A DNA stretch of 9,515 nucleotides, from positions 1-9,515 of the forward strand of contig CAKSNQ010000051.1 in NCBI GenBank assembly GCA_934476315.1, in the 5' to 3' direction. Below the pieces are notes generated by a model. That model saw only the letters and a program-made list of their open reading frames with translations. It had not been told where the DNA came from and made no database searches. Source of the stretch: an uncultured Eubacteriales bacterium. GTDB lineage: Bacteria > Bacillota > Clostridia > Oscillospirales > CAG-272. Position 1 is the stretch's first letter. Each line of letters starts with the position of its first letter. The position numbers and the translations under genes were made by a program. Positions 1 through 6,308 of this stretch are shown in pieces.

Positions 1-32
1 GTCGCGCCGCAACGACGCGGCGCTTTGGCGCA

Positions 33-78
33 TTGGGGAGGGCGGCGGGGTAGACCCCCGCCGATGACCCCTCCCCAA
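33..78. repeat. Long GC-rich inverted repeat (bulged 18-bp hairpin)
   Basis: Positions 33-42 (TTGGGGAGGG) pair perfectly with 69-78, and 43-50 (CGGCGGGG) pair perfectly with 56-63. The loop is 51-55, and five unpaired bases (64-68) form a bulge. No T-run follows on the plus strand, so it is not a classical intrinsic terminator in that direction. It could be a REP-like palindrome or the stabilising 3' end of an upstream transcript. Confidence 0.7.
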
Positions 79-88
79 GCCCCTCCCG

Positions 89-284
89 GGCTTGCCGCGG
101 TTTAGAAAGTTGGGCGCGGGGCGGGTTCTCCTCCTCTCCCCGGGAGCGCTGAAATTCAGAAAGCCGGGCGAGGGAAAACTCCGGGCGAGTTTCCCCTCGC
201 CGCCGGAGAAAGCGCGTGGAATTGTCGCTGAAATACGGCGCATAGCCAAGGAAGTGGGTGGAGGCGGAGGGACCGCGGCAAGCC
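89..284. repeat. Candidate repeat element bounded by 12-bp inverted repeats
   Basis: GGCTTGCCGCGG at 89-100 is the exact reverse complement of 273-284. Between the arms, 167-181 and 187-201 form a 15-bp stem with one mismatch and a 5-base loop. No transposase or target-site duplication is seen. A non-autonomous element (MITE-like) or an intergenic repeat family is possible. The symmetry is visible directly; calling it an element is inference. Confidence 0.35.
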
Positions 285-379
285 GCCAAACTTCGGCGTT
301 TGAGATGGTTTCTCCCTCCGCAAACCCCGCGAAGAGCGGAATTCCGAGAGAAAAATACAGCTCGGTGCTCTGCTGTCCG

Positions 380-408
380 TTGACAAGTGCCCCACCGCAT
401 GCTATAAT
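380..408 (+). promoter_or_regulatory. Consensus sigma-A promoter of operon 1
   Basis: TTGACA at 380-385 and TATAAT at 403-408 are separated by exactly 17 bases. TGC precedes the -10 (T400, G401), giving an extended -10 as well. Transcription would start near 415, leaving a leader of about 24 bases before the ATG at 439. The perfect match predicts strong, probably constitutive expression; no operator is obvious. Confidence 0.85.
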
Positions 409-438
409 GAAACCGATTGGAGTTTGCGAGGTGCAAAA

Positions 439-1509
439 ATGACAGATATAGCGGAAATCGACCGCAATTTCGCGGTGAAAACCAATATTCAGAGAGAGGG
501 TCTCCGGTTTTACAGCGCGCAGACGCCGCCGTTCCGGGTTTCCGGAATCTTTATGGAAAACGGACGGTACCGACGCATTCCGGAGGAGGTTGCACGGACG
601 GTTAGCCCGGGCGTCCTTTTCCTGCACGCCAATACTGCCGGCGGCAGGGTACGCTTTGTGACAGACAGCCCCTATGTCGCTATCCACGCCGAGATGGACG
701 GGGTGGCGAGGATGTCCCACTTTGCCCTGACCGGCGTGGCGGGCTTCGATCTTTACGACGGCACGCGCTACGTGAAAACATTCACCCCGCCCCTCGATGT
801 GGAGAGTGGCTTTGAGGGGGTCGTTGACCTTGGCACGGGGATGAAGCAGATCACCATCAATTTCCCCTTGTACAGCAACGTTCGGGAGCTTTCCGTCGGG
901 TTGCGCGAGGGGTGCTTCCTCGGTGCGCCGGAGCCGTATGTCAACGCCGAGCCGATCGTGTATTACGGCTCCTCCATCACCCAGGGTGGGTGCGCCTCCA
1001 GACCCGGCATGGCGTATCAGGCAATCGTGTCGCGCCGCCTCAACTGCGACTACGTCAACCTTGGCTTTTCTGGCTCCGCGAAGGCGGAGGACGCCATTGC
1101 GGAGTACATCGCCGGACTGCCCATGTCCGTGTTCGTCTATGACTACGACCACAACGCGCCGAACGCGGAATATCTCGCGAGCACCCACGAAAAAATGTTC
1201 CGGACAATCCGCCGGAGCCATCCCGACCTGCCGGTCATTATGATGTCGCGCCCTCACCACGTTCTCACGGCAGATGTGCTGGCGCGGCGCGCGGTGGTTG
1301 AGAAAACTTACCGGGACGCGCTTGCTGATGGGGATAAAAATGTATATTTCCTCGACGGTACGGCGCTCACGGCGCTGTGCGGAGGCGACGGCAACGTGGA
1401 CGGCGTTCACCCGACGGATTTCGGGTTCGTGTCCATGGCAGAGGCGGTGTGCGGCGTGCTGGAGCAGATCGACGGCTTTGCGCCGACCGACCATGCCGTG
1501 CATATTTGA
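439..1509 (+). CDS. SGNH/GDSL-family hydrolase with N-terminal GxDLY domain (esterase-like)
   Basis: A predicted serine esterase of 356 residues. The N-terminal beta-rich part carries the motif GFDLY (residues 102-106), which defines the GxDLY domain found ahead of SGNH hydrolase domains. The hydrolase blocks are clear: GSSIT at 177-181 (nucleophile Ser179), NLGFSG at 207-212 (block II), a DYDHN motif at 235-239 supplying the block III Asn, and D321-x-x-H324 completing the triad. I chose ATG 439 over an in-frame TTG at 424 because GAGGTG (428-433) sits 5 bases upstream. There is no signal peptide, so it should act in the cytosol, perhaps deacylating an acylated sugar or glycoside; the substrate is unknown. 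It is the first gene of an apparent operon and lies 37 bases before glmM. Confidence 0.88.
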   Translation: MTDIAEIDRNFAVKTNIQREGLRFYSAQTPPFRVSGIFMENGRYRRIPEEVARTVSPGVLFLHANTAGGRVRFVTDSPYVAIHAEMDGVARMSHFALTGVAGFDLYDGTRYVKTFTPPLDVESGFEGVVDLGTGMKQITINFPLYSNVRELSVGLREGCFLGAPEPYVNAEPIVYYGSSITQGGCASRPGMAYQAIVSRRLNCDYVNLGFSGSAKAEDAIAEYIAGLPMSVFVYDYDHNAPNAEYLASTHEKMFRTIRRSHPDLPVIMMSRPHHVLTADVLARRAVVEKTYRDALADGDKNVYFLDGTALTALCGGDGNVDGVHPTDFGFVSMAEAVCGVLEQIDGFAPTDHAVHI

Positions 1510-1546
1510 AAATTCTCATCAAAGCAGATACAGGAGGACAGAATAC

Positions 1547-2932
1547 ATGTCGAAATATTTTGGTACGGACGGATTTCGCGGCGAGGCGGGCAAGACCCTG
1601 ACTGCCGATCACGCCTATCGGATCGGGCGCTTCCTCGGGTGGTACTACCACACGCAGAGCGCGCGTCCACGGATTCTGGTGGGCAAGGACACGCGGCGCT
1701 CCAGCTACATGCTGGAATATGCCATCGCCGCCGGGCTGACGGCTTCGGGCGCGGACGCATATATGCTGCACGTGACCACGACGCCGAGCGTCTCCTACGT
1801 GGCGCGCCGCGAGGATTTTGACTGCGGTGTGATGATCTCCGCGTCGCACAACCCGTTTTACGACAACGGAATCAAGCTGCTCAACCGCAACGGCGAAAAA
1901 ATGCCGGAGGATGTGCTGACGAAAATCGAGGCGTATCTGGACGGCGCGCGCGCGGAGCTGGGGATCCGCGGGGCGGACATTCCCTTTGCCGTGGGCGAGG
2001 CCGTGGGTGAGATCGTGGACTTCAGCGCGGGACGCAACCGCTACGTCGCGTACCTGATTTCACTGTCGCTTCATTCCTACAAGGGTATGCGCATCGGGCT
2101 GGACTGCGCCAACGGAAGCGCCTGGATGATCGCCAAGAGCGTATTCGACGCGCTGGGCGCCAAGACTTATACCATCAACACCGCCCCCAACGGACTGAAC
2201 ATCAACGAAAACGCCGGTTCGACGCACATCGGGGGACTGGTGGATTTCGTTCAGCAGAATCATCTGGACGTCGGCTTCGCCTTTGATGGGGACGCCGACC
2301 GTTGCCTGGCGGTGGACGAGAACGGAAACATCGTGACGGGCGACCACATCATGTACCTGTTTGCTACCGACCTCAAGCGCCAGGGCGCGCTTGCCAACAA
2401 CACGCTGGTGACGACCGTGATGTCCAATCTCGGGCTTTACCGCGCGCTGGACGATGCCGGCATCGACTACGTTCAGACCAAGGTGGGCGACAAATACGTC
2501 TACGAAAATATGTTGGAGACGGGCAACTGCGTGGGCGGCGAGCAGTCGGGGCATATCATCCTCAGCAAGTACGCGACGACGGGCGACGGCATCCTGACCG
2601 CCATTCAGATTATGGAGGCAATGCTGTCCGCCAAGGAGCCGCTCTCGGTGCTGGTCTCGCCGGTCGTGATGTTCCCGCAGGTGCTGGAAAACGTCCGCGT
2701 GGCGGATAAGGCGGCGGTGATGGGCAACGCCCGCGTGCAGGCGGCGGTGGAACAGGTCCGGGAAACGCTCGGCAAGGACGGTCGGATTCTGCTCCGCGAG
2801 AGCGGAACGGAGCCGCTCATCCGCGTCATGGTGGAGGCTACCACCAAAAAGCTCTGCGAGGAAATGGTCGCGCTGGTCGTCGGAGTCATCCGCGACGAGG
2901 GGCTGGAAGTGGACATGAGCTACGGAAAGTGA
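1547..2932 (+). CDS. glmM: Phosphoglucosamine mutase
   Basis: Interconverts glucosamine-6-phosphate and glucosamine-1-phosphate in cytosolic UDP-GlcNAc synthesis for peptidoglycan. The 461-residue length is close to the family norm of about 450. Hallmarks in order are GTDGFRG (6-12), the phosphoserine loop ISASHNP with active Ser100, the Mg-binding DGDADR (247-252), the sugar-specificity loop GGEQSGH (330-336), and the phosphate-binding RESGTEP (417-423). The GTDGFRG start and GGEQSGH favour GlmM over phosphoglucomutase or phosphomannomutase. The start is ATG 1547, with AGGAGG at 1532-1537 nine bases upstream. An in-frame extension to 1274 overlaps the previous gene and is rejected. Its stop codon overlaps the ribosome binding site of the next gene, indicating tight translational coupling. 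A second glmM elsewhere in the genome cannot be excluded. Confidence 0.93.
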   Translation: MSKYFGTDGFRGEAGKTLTADHAYRIGRFLGWYYHTQSARPRILVGKDTRRSSYMLEYAIAAGLTASGADAYMLHVTTTPSVSYVARREDFDCGVMISASHNPFYDNGIKLLNRNGEKMPEDVLTKIEAYLDGARAELGIRGADIPFAVGEAVGEIVDFSAGRNRYVAYLISLSLHSYKGMRIGLDCANGSAWMIAKSVFDALGAKTYTINTAPNGLNINENAGSTHIGGLVDFVQQNHLDVGFAFDGDADRCLAVDENGNIVTGDHIMYLFATDLKRQGALANNTLVTTVMSNLGLYRALDDAGIDYVQTKVGDKYVYENMLETGNCVGGEQSGHIILSKYATTGDGILTAIQIMEAMLSAKEPLSVLVSPVVMFPQVLENVRVADKAAVMGNARVQAAVEQVRETLGKDGRILLRESGTEPLIRVMVEATTKKLCEEMVALVVGVIRDEGLEVDMSYGK

Positions 2933-2942
2933 GGAAATACCT

Positions 2943-3632
2943 ATGAGTCACATTTTGCAAGAGATCACAAACCGCGCGCTGTGGGAGGACTTGTCGCATA
3001 CGCTCGCCGCGCCGCTTCTGGAGGAGACGACCTATCCGTGGGAGGTTCTGCCGCGCATTGCCGACTTTATCCGCACGCTCGGCGCAACACTGTCCCCCGA
3101 GGAGTACGAACGGCGCGGGGAGGACATTTGGATCGCGAAAAGCGCGACCGTTGCGCCCACGGCGTATATCGGCGGACCGTGTATCATCGGACCGGGAACC
3201 GAGGTCCGGCACGGCGCCTTTATCCGCGGCAGTGCCTTGGTCGGCACGGGCGCGGTCGTGGGAAATTCGGTGGAGCTGAAAAACTGCATCCTGTTTGACG
3301 GCGTGCAGACGCCCCATTACAACTATGTGGGGGATTCCATCCTCGGCTATAAGTCACACATGGGGGCGGGGTCGATCACGTCCAATGTCAAAAGCGACAA
3401 GACCAACGTGACGGTGCATACGCCTGACGGTGCGGTCGCGACGGGATGCCGCAAAATGGGCGCAATGCTCGGGGATTTCGTCGAGGTCGGGTGCAACAGC
3501 GTGCTCAACCCCGGGACGGTCATCGGGCGGCAGACCAACGTCTACCCGCTGTCCGGTGTGCGCGGCTATATTCCGCCTCACAGCATCTTCAAGCGCCCCG
3601 GCGAGATCGTCCGGAAAATTGACAAAAACTAA
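2943..3632 (+). CDS. Stand-alone left-handed beta-helix acyltransferase-like protein (GlmU C-terminal-like)
   Basis: A 229-residue hexapeptide-repeat protein. Residues 1-55 are a helical lead-in with no nucleotidyltransferase domain. From about residue 60, turns of the type ATVAPTAYIGG and CIIGPGTEV mark a left-handed beta-helix. The stretch H125-Y-N-Y128-VGDS and GAGSITSN (141-148), followed by Lys153, resembles the GlmU acetyltransferase site, where His363, Tyr366, Asn386 and Lys392 of the E. coli enzyme lie (recalled, not aligned by tool). The position of E. coli Asn377 appears to be His139 here. Adjacency to glmM suggests acetylation of glucosamine-1-phosphate or a related amino-sugar phosphate. 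The ribosome binding site GAGGAA (2931-2936) overlaps the glmM stop. Databases may label such proteins UDP-GlcNAc pyrophosphorylase, which the missing nucleotidyltransferase domain does not support. Confidence 0.8.
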   Translation: MSHILQEITNRALWEDLSHTLAAPLLEETTYPWEVLPRIADFIRTLGATLSPEEYERRGEDIWIAKSATVAPTAYIGGPCIIGPGTEVRHGAFIRGSALVGTGAVVGNSVELKNCILFDGVQTPHYNYVGDSILGYKSHMGAGSITSNVKSDKTNVTVHTPDGAVATGCRKMGAMLGDFVEVGCNSVLNPGTVIGRQTNVYPLSGVRGYIPPHSIFKRPGEIVRKIDKN

Positions 3633-3636
3633 ACAA

Positions 3637-3680
3637 GCGCGGACGGTTTCGCAGGAGTGCGGAAGCGCCCGCGTTTTTTT
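3637..3680 (+). terminator. Probable intrinsic terminator of operon 1
   Basis: Just after the stop at 3632, GCGCGG (3637-3642) pairs with CCGCGT (3669-3674), including one G-U pair. An inner TTCGCA/TGCGGAA stem surrounds the loop GGAG. A run of seven T (3674-3680) follows. The stem is imperfect, but its position and T-run fit a Rho-independent terminator separating the two operons. Confidence 0.6.
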
Positions 3681-3700
3681 CGGAATTTTCAAAGATATGA

Positions 3701-3729
3701 TTGACAATTTTCGCAAAATGAAGTATAAT
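3701..3729 (+). promoter_or_regulatory. Consensus sigma-A promoter of operon 2
   Basis: TTGACA (3701-3706) and TATAAT (3724-3729) match consensus exactly with a 17-base spacer. The expected start near 3736 leaves a leader of about 125 bases before the gene at 3862. No cobalamin-riboswitch B12 box is recognised in the leader, so B12 control is not evident. Confidence 0.85.
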
Positions 3730-3735
3730 AAAGGG

Positions 3736-3861
3736 GACTGAAAGTATTGCTTTCGCGCACGGTTTTCCCGACCGGTTGGCGCGGAGAAAAAAGAATGCCG
3801 GACACCGCCGCCCACCCCTTTCGCACGGGCGTGCCGGTGAGAGAGAAAAGGAGACAAAACA
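3736..3861 (+). promoter_or_regulatory. Structured 5' leader of the PduD-like gene
   Basis: The leader contains a hairpin in which CGCGC (3754-3758) pairs with GCGCG (3779-3783) and CGGT (3760-3763) pairs with ACCG (3771-3774). A second small stem follows, GCAC (3823-3826) with GTGC (3831-3834). It ends in the ribosome binding site AAGGAG (3848-3853), eight bases before the ATG. No known riboswitch class is recognised. The pairing is visible in sequence; a regulatory role is inference. Confidence 0.4.
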
Positions 3862-4989
3862 ATGCTCAGCGAAGACATCCGCAGAAAATTGACAGAGGCA
3901 GTCATCAAGGAGTCCGCACAACTGGATGGTGTGCGTCCCGAGGAAATGGTACGCGATGTGGTGGACTACCTGGATAAAAACGGCACCGGGAACAAGAAAT
4001 GCTCCACCGCGCAAATGCTGGAGCACAAGGGCATGCGCGTCAACGAAGACGTAGTTCGCCGCATCGCGACGGCGGTTGTCAAGGAGGCGGCGCAGTTGGA
4101 TGGCGTGAACCCCGAGGAGGTCCTCCAGAAGGTGGTCGGCGCGCTTCAGGGCGATGAGGTGGAGAGCACCTCTGCCAGCCTGCACGACGACCTGATCTTC
4201 AAGAACCGCGGCGTTGAGATCGACGAGGCAATCTGCCGTAAGGTTTCGGATGCCGTCATCCGCGAGGCAAGCCAGCTTGAGGGCGTCGTTCCCGAGGAAG
4301 CCATCGAAAAGGTGCTCAGCGCACTCCGGGCACAGCCCGCCCGTGAAATGGAGGCGGTTGCCAAGGCGCGCGAGGTGGCGGCGTCGGCGCGGCTGGCGCA
4401 GAATGATGCCAAAGGCGGGATGGGCGCGAAGGACGGAAAGTCCGCGGCGCAGACCGCCGCAGGCGGCGCATCCTACAAGGGCGTTCCTCGTGCCGCGGTG
4501 GGCACGGATGCCCGCGAGGTCGTCATCGGCGTCGGACCCGGCTTCCAGAAAGAAATTCACGCCACGGTCGGCGGTGTCGCGCATGACGACGTGGTTGCCG
4601 CAGTTGCCGCAGGCGTTCGCGCCGAGGGCTTGACCCCGCGCATTGTCCGCGTGCTGAAAACCTCGGATGTCGGTTTCATGAGCCTGGAGGCGGCGAAGAT
4701 CAGCGGCTCCGGCATCGGTGTTTCGCTTTCCGCCAAGGGCGCGTCGGCGATCCACCGCAAGGACGCGGCTCCGTCCGCCAACCTGGAAATGTACAGCCGG
4801 GCGGCTTGCATGACCGCGGAGACGTATCGCGCCATCGGCGTCAACGCCGCAAAGTATGCCAAGGGCGAGACCGCCGCGCCGATCAGCGTTCGCTGTGAGA
4901 ATGCGGGCAAGGTCAGAAAGTCGTCGGCTCAGCCGACCGACGTCAAGGATGCCCCCGTGTATCCCGTCATTGCCTGGGACTTGAAGTAA
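3862..4989 (+). CDS. Diol/glycerol dehydratase medium-subunit-like protein with triplicated N-terminal helical repeats
   Basis: A 375-residue protein in three parts. Residues 1-156 hold three copies of a helical hairpin (about 1-38, 58-96, 118-156), each with a pattern like AVxKExxQLDGVxPEE. Residues 157-214 are an Ala/Lys/Gly-rich linker. Residues 216-340 match the B12-dependent diol dehydratase medium subunit (PduD, Dehydratase_MU): VIGVGPGF (221-228), LKTSDVGF (265-272), SGSGIGVSLSAKG (281-293), SNLEM-like (306-310) and TYRAIGVNAAKYAKGE (321-336). In the PduCDE holoenzyme the medium subunit contacts adenosylcobalamin. Classical PduD is about 220 residues with one short N-terminal encapsulation peptide, so this protein is far longer. 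AAGGAG lies 8 bases before the ATG. No large or small subunit gene adjoins it; a PduO-like gene follows after 86 bases. A scaffold role cannot be ruled out. Confidence 0.82.
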   Translation: MLSEDIRRKLTEAVIKESAQLDGVRPEEMVRDVVDYLDKNGTGNKKCSTAQMLEHKGMRVNEDVVRRIATAVVKEAAQLDGVNPEEVLQKVVGALQGDEVESTSASLHDDLIFKNRGVEIDEAICRKVSDAVIREASQLEGVVPEEAIEKVLSALRAQPAREMEAVAKAREVAASARLAQNDAKGGMGAKDGKSAAQTAAGGASYKGVPRAAVGTDAREVVIGVGPGFQKEIHATVGGVAHDDVVAAVAAGVRAEGLTPRIVRVLKTSDVGFMSLEAAKISGSGIGVSLSAKGASAIHRKDAAPSANLEMYSRAACMTAETYRAIGVNAAKYAKGETAAPISVRCENAGKVRKSSAQPTDVKDAPVYPVIAWDLK

Positions 4990-5011
4990 GCGAATTCGTA
5001 GGATAAAACAG

Positions 5012-5027
5012 CCGTCCGCTGGGACGG
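5012..5027. other. Small hairpin between the pduD-like and pduO-like genes
   Basis: CCGTCC (5012-5017) and GGACGG (5022-5027) form a perfect 6-bp stem with loop GCTG. No T-run follows, so it is not a terminator. It could shape mRNA processing or differential stability in the operon, but nothing in the sequence proves this. Confidence 0.35.
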
Positions 5028-5075
5028 TAACATCGCGCGGAGCCGACGACCGGGGACGCGCGGGAGGGGAGGACG

Positions 5076-6269
5076 ATGGCAACGGAAACGGAAAACGCAG
5101 CTACTCAGAATCAAAAGCCGAAGACCGCCGGCGGTTGCGGTGACGCGGGCATGACGACGCTTTTCGGCGCGACGCAGATTTCCAAGGCGGACGAACGCGT
5201 CTCGGCGCTCGGATGCCTTGAAGAGCTGAACGCCCGCCTGTCGTACGCGGAGCTGTGCTTTGCCGACGACGGTCGCGAGAGCGCCCGCCGGTGCGCGGCG
5301 GAATTTGCCAACGTGCGTCAGGCGCTGTCCGTGTTGCGCATGGGCGTCGCCGAACCGCGCAACTTAAAACACAAAATTACCGCTGAAGAGGTGCGCGCTC
5401 TCGCGGACAGAACCGACGGGATGACACTGGGGCTTCCCGCTCCGGCTTTCACCCCGGGTTCAACTGCAGCTCCGACCCCGGACGCTACCGTGGTTTCAGC
5501 CGCAGCTTCGACCGCGCTTTCATCCATGGCTCCCACCCCGTCAGCCTCCGACGCGTCGTCCCGGTGCGAGGCGGCAGTTCGGTTGGAGCTTTCCCGCGTG
5601 GCAGCAAGGCATGCCGAGCGGGTGTTCGCCCGCATGAACCGGAAATATCCGGTGGCACCGACCAACCTGGCGTACCTTAACCGCCTGTCGGCGTACCTCG
5701 CCCGGGCGGTGCACCTTGCCGCCGCCGAACGGTGGGGAACGGGGGGAGGACTTTCCGCGTCTTCTGCGGCAGGAGCGCCCGCCGCGCCGCTTTCCACAGC
5801 GACGGTCGCCCCGAGGCAATCGCAGGACATCGTGGACGAGATCGTGCGCCGCGTGACCGCGGAACAGCAGCCGCTGAACCTGAAAAAAGCAACGGCGTTG
5901 ATTGAGGCGATCGAAGCATACGCACAGAGCGAGGGTCGGGCGGTCGTGGTCGCCGTGTGCAACGCCGAGGGCAATCCCGTGGCAGTTCACGTAATGGACG
6001 GCGCACTGCTCGTCAGCTATGACGTCGCGGTGAAAAAGGCGTATACCGCCGTGTCCGTCCGGATGTCTACCATGGAGCTTTCGCGGCTGGTCTTGCCGGG
6101 ACAGACCTTTTGCGGCTTGCAGAACGTGGACAAAATGATTACATTCGGCGGCGGCGTCCCGCTCGTCGCGGGTGGACGCATCGTCGGAGGCTTGGGCGTC
6201 TCCGGCGGGACCGGCGAGCAGGATCACGCACTGTGCGAGTACGGTCTGCGCGTGTTCGAAAAACTGTGA
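5076..6269 (+). CDS. pduO: PduO-like ATP:cob(I)alamin adenosyltransferase fused to GlcG/HbpS-like (PduO C-terminal) domain
   Basis: PduO makes the adenosylcobalamin coenzyme that diol dehydratases require. This 397-residue protein has the two-domain PduO layout. Residues 20-215 match the adenosyltransferase helical bundle: GDAGMTTLFG (22-31), ALGCLEELN (44-52), ITAEEVRAL (101-109), RCEAAVRLELSRVAARHAER (163-182) and LNRLSAYL (201-208). Residues 267-397 are a GlcG/HbpS-like domain with KKAYTAVSV (320-328), ITFGGGVPL (355-363) and IVGGLGVSGG (369-378). About 40 Ala/Pro/Ser/Thr-rich residues (121-161) interrupt the domain, and several canonical residues differ: the usual TRTGD becomes GGCGD, GTxDEL becomes GCLEEL, NRLSD becomes NRLSA. 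An Ala/Pro linker (222-246) leads to an amphipathic helix (247-264). The start is ATG 5076, with GGGAGG (5062-5067) eight bases upstream. Family assignment is firm; activity is less certain. Confidence 0.85.
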   Translation: MATETENAATQNQKPKTAGGCGDAGMTTLFGATQISKADERVSALGCLEELNARLSYAELCFADDGRESARRCAAEFANVRQALSVLRMGVAEPRNLKHKITAEEVRALADRTDGMTLGLPAPAFTPGSTAAPTPDATVVSAAASTALSSMAPTPSASDASSRCEAAVRLELSRVAARHAERVFARMNRKYPVAPTNLAYLNRLSAYLARAVHLAAAERWGTGGGLSASSAAGAPAAPLSTATVAPRQSQDIVDEIVRRVTAEQQPLNLKKATALIEAIEAYAQSEGRAVVVAVCNAEGNPVAVHVMDGALLVSYDVAVKKAYTAVSVRMSTMELSRLVLPGQTFCGLQNVDKMITFGGGVPLVAGGRIVGGLGVSGGTGEQDHALCEYGLRVFEKL

Positions 6270-6308
6270 GCTTTCCCACGCATATCACCGCACAGGAGGA
6301 ATGTGACA

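Larger units (their letters stand above)
1..379. other. Gene-free, palindrome-rich upstream region
   Basis: No convincing gene is seen here. Open frames exist on both strands (for example 92-442 plus and 156-395 minus), but they lack a good ribosome binding site and recognisable protein features. The stretch holds a strong GC hairpin (33-78), a 12-bp inverted repeat whose arms lie 172 bases apart (89-100 and 273-284), and an imperfect 15-bp hairpin (167-201). This density of symmetry suggests a non-coding interspersed repeat or structured intergenic element. The left edge of the window may also cut the 3' flank of an unseen upstream gene. Confidence 0.5.

Noticed and set aside
92..442. 116-codon plus-strand frame at the left end
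   Set aside because: No ribosome binding site, low-complexity composition, overlap with palindromes and with the consensus promoter of the next gene.
1274..1546. N-terminal extension of glmM back to 1274
   Set aside because: It overlaps the SGNH gene in another frame; a good AGGAGG precedes ATG 1547, where the canonical GlmM N-terminus begins.
3736..3861. Cobalamin riboswitch ahead of the B12-related genes
   Set aside because: The leader is shorter than that class and no B12-box-like sequence was recognised.
3589..5082. 497-codon open frame on the minus strand opposite the PduD-like gene
   Set aside because: It is a shadow of GC-rich codon use on the plus strand. It has no protein features and crosses the operon 1 terminator and the operon 2 promoter.
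6301..6306. ATG-TGA start-stop codon pair just after AGGAGG
   Set aside because: Only one base separates it from the ribosome binding site, too close for initiation; GTG 6309 has proper spacing.
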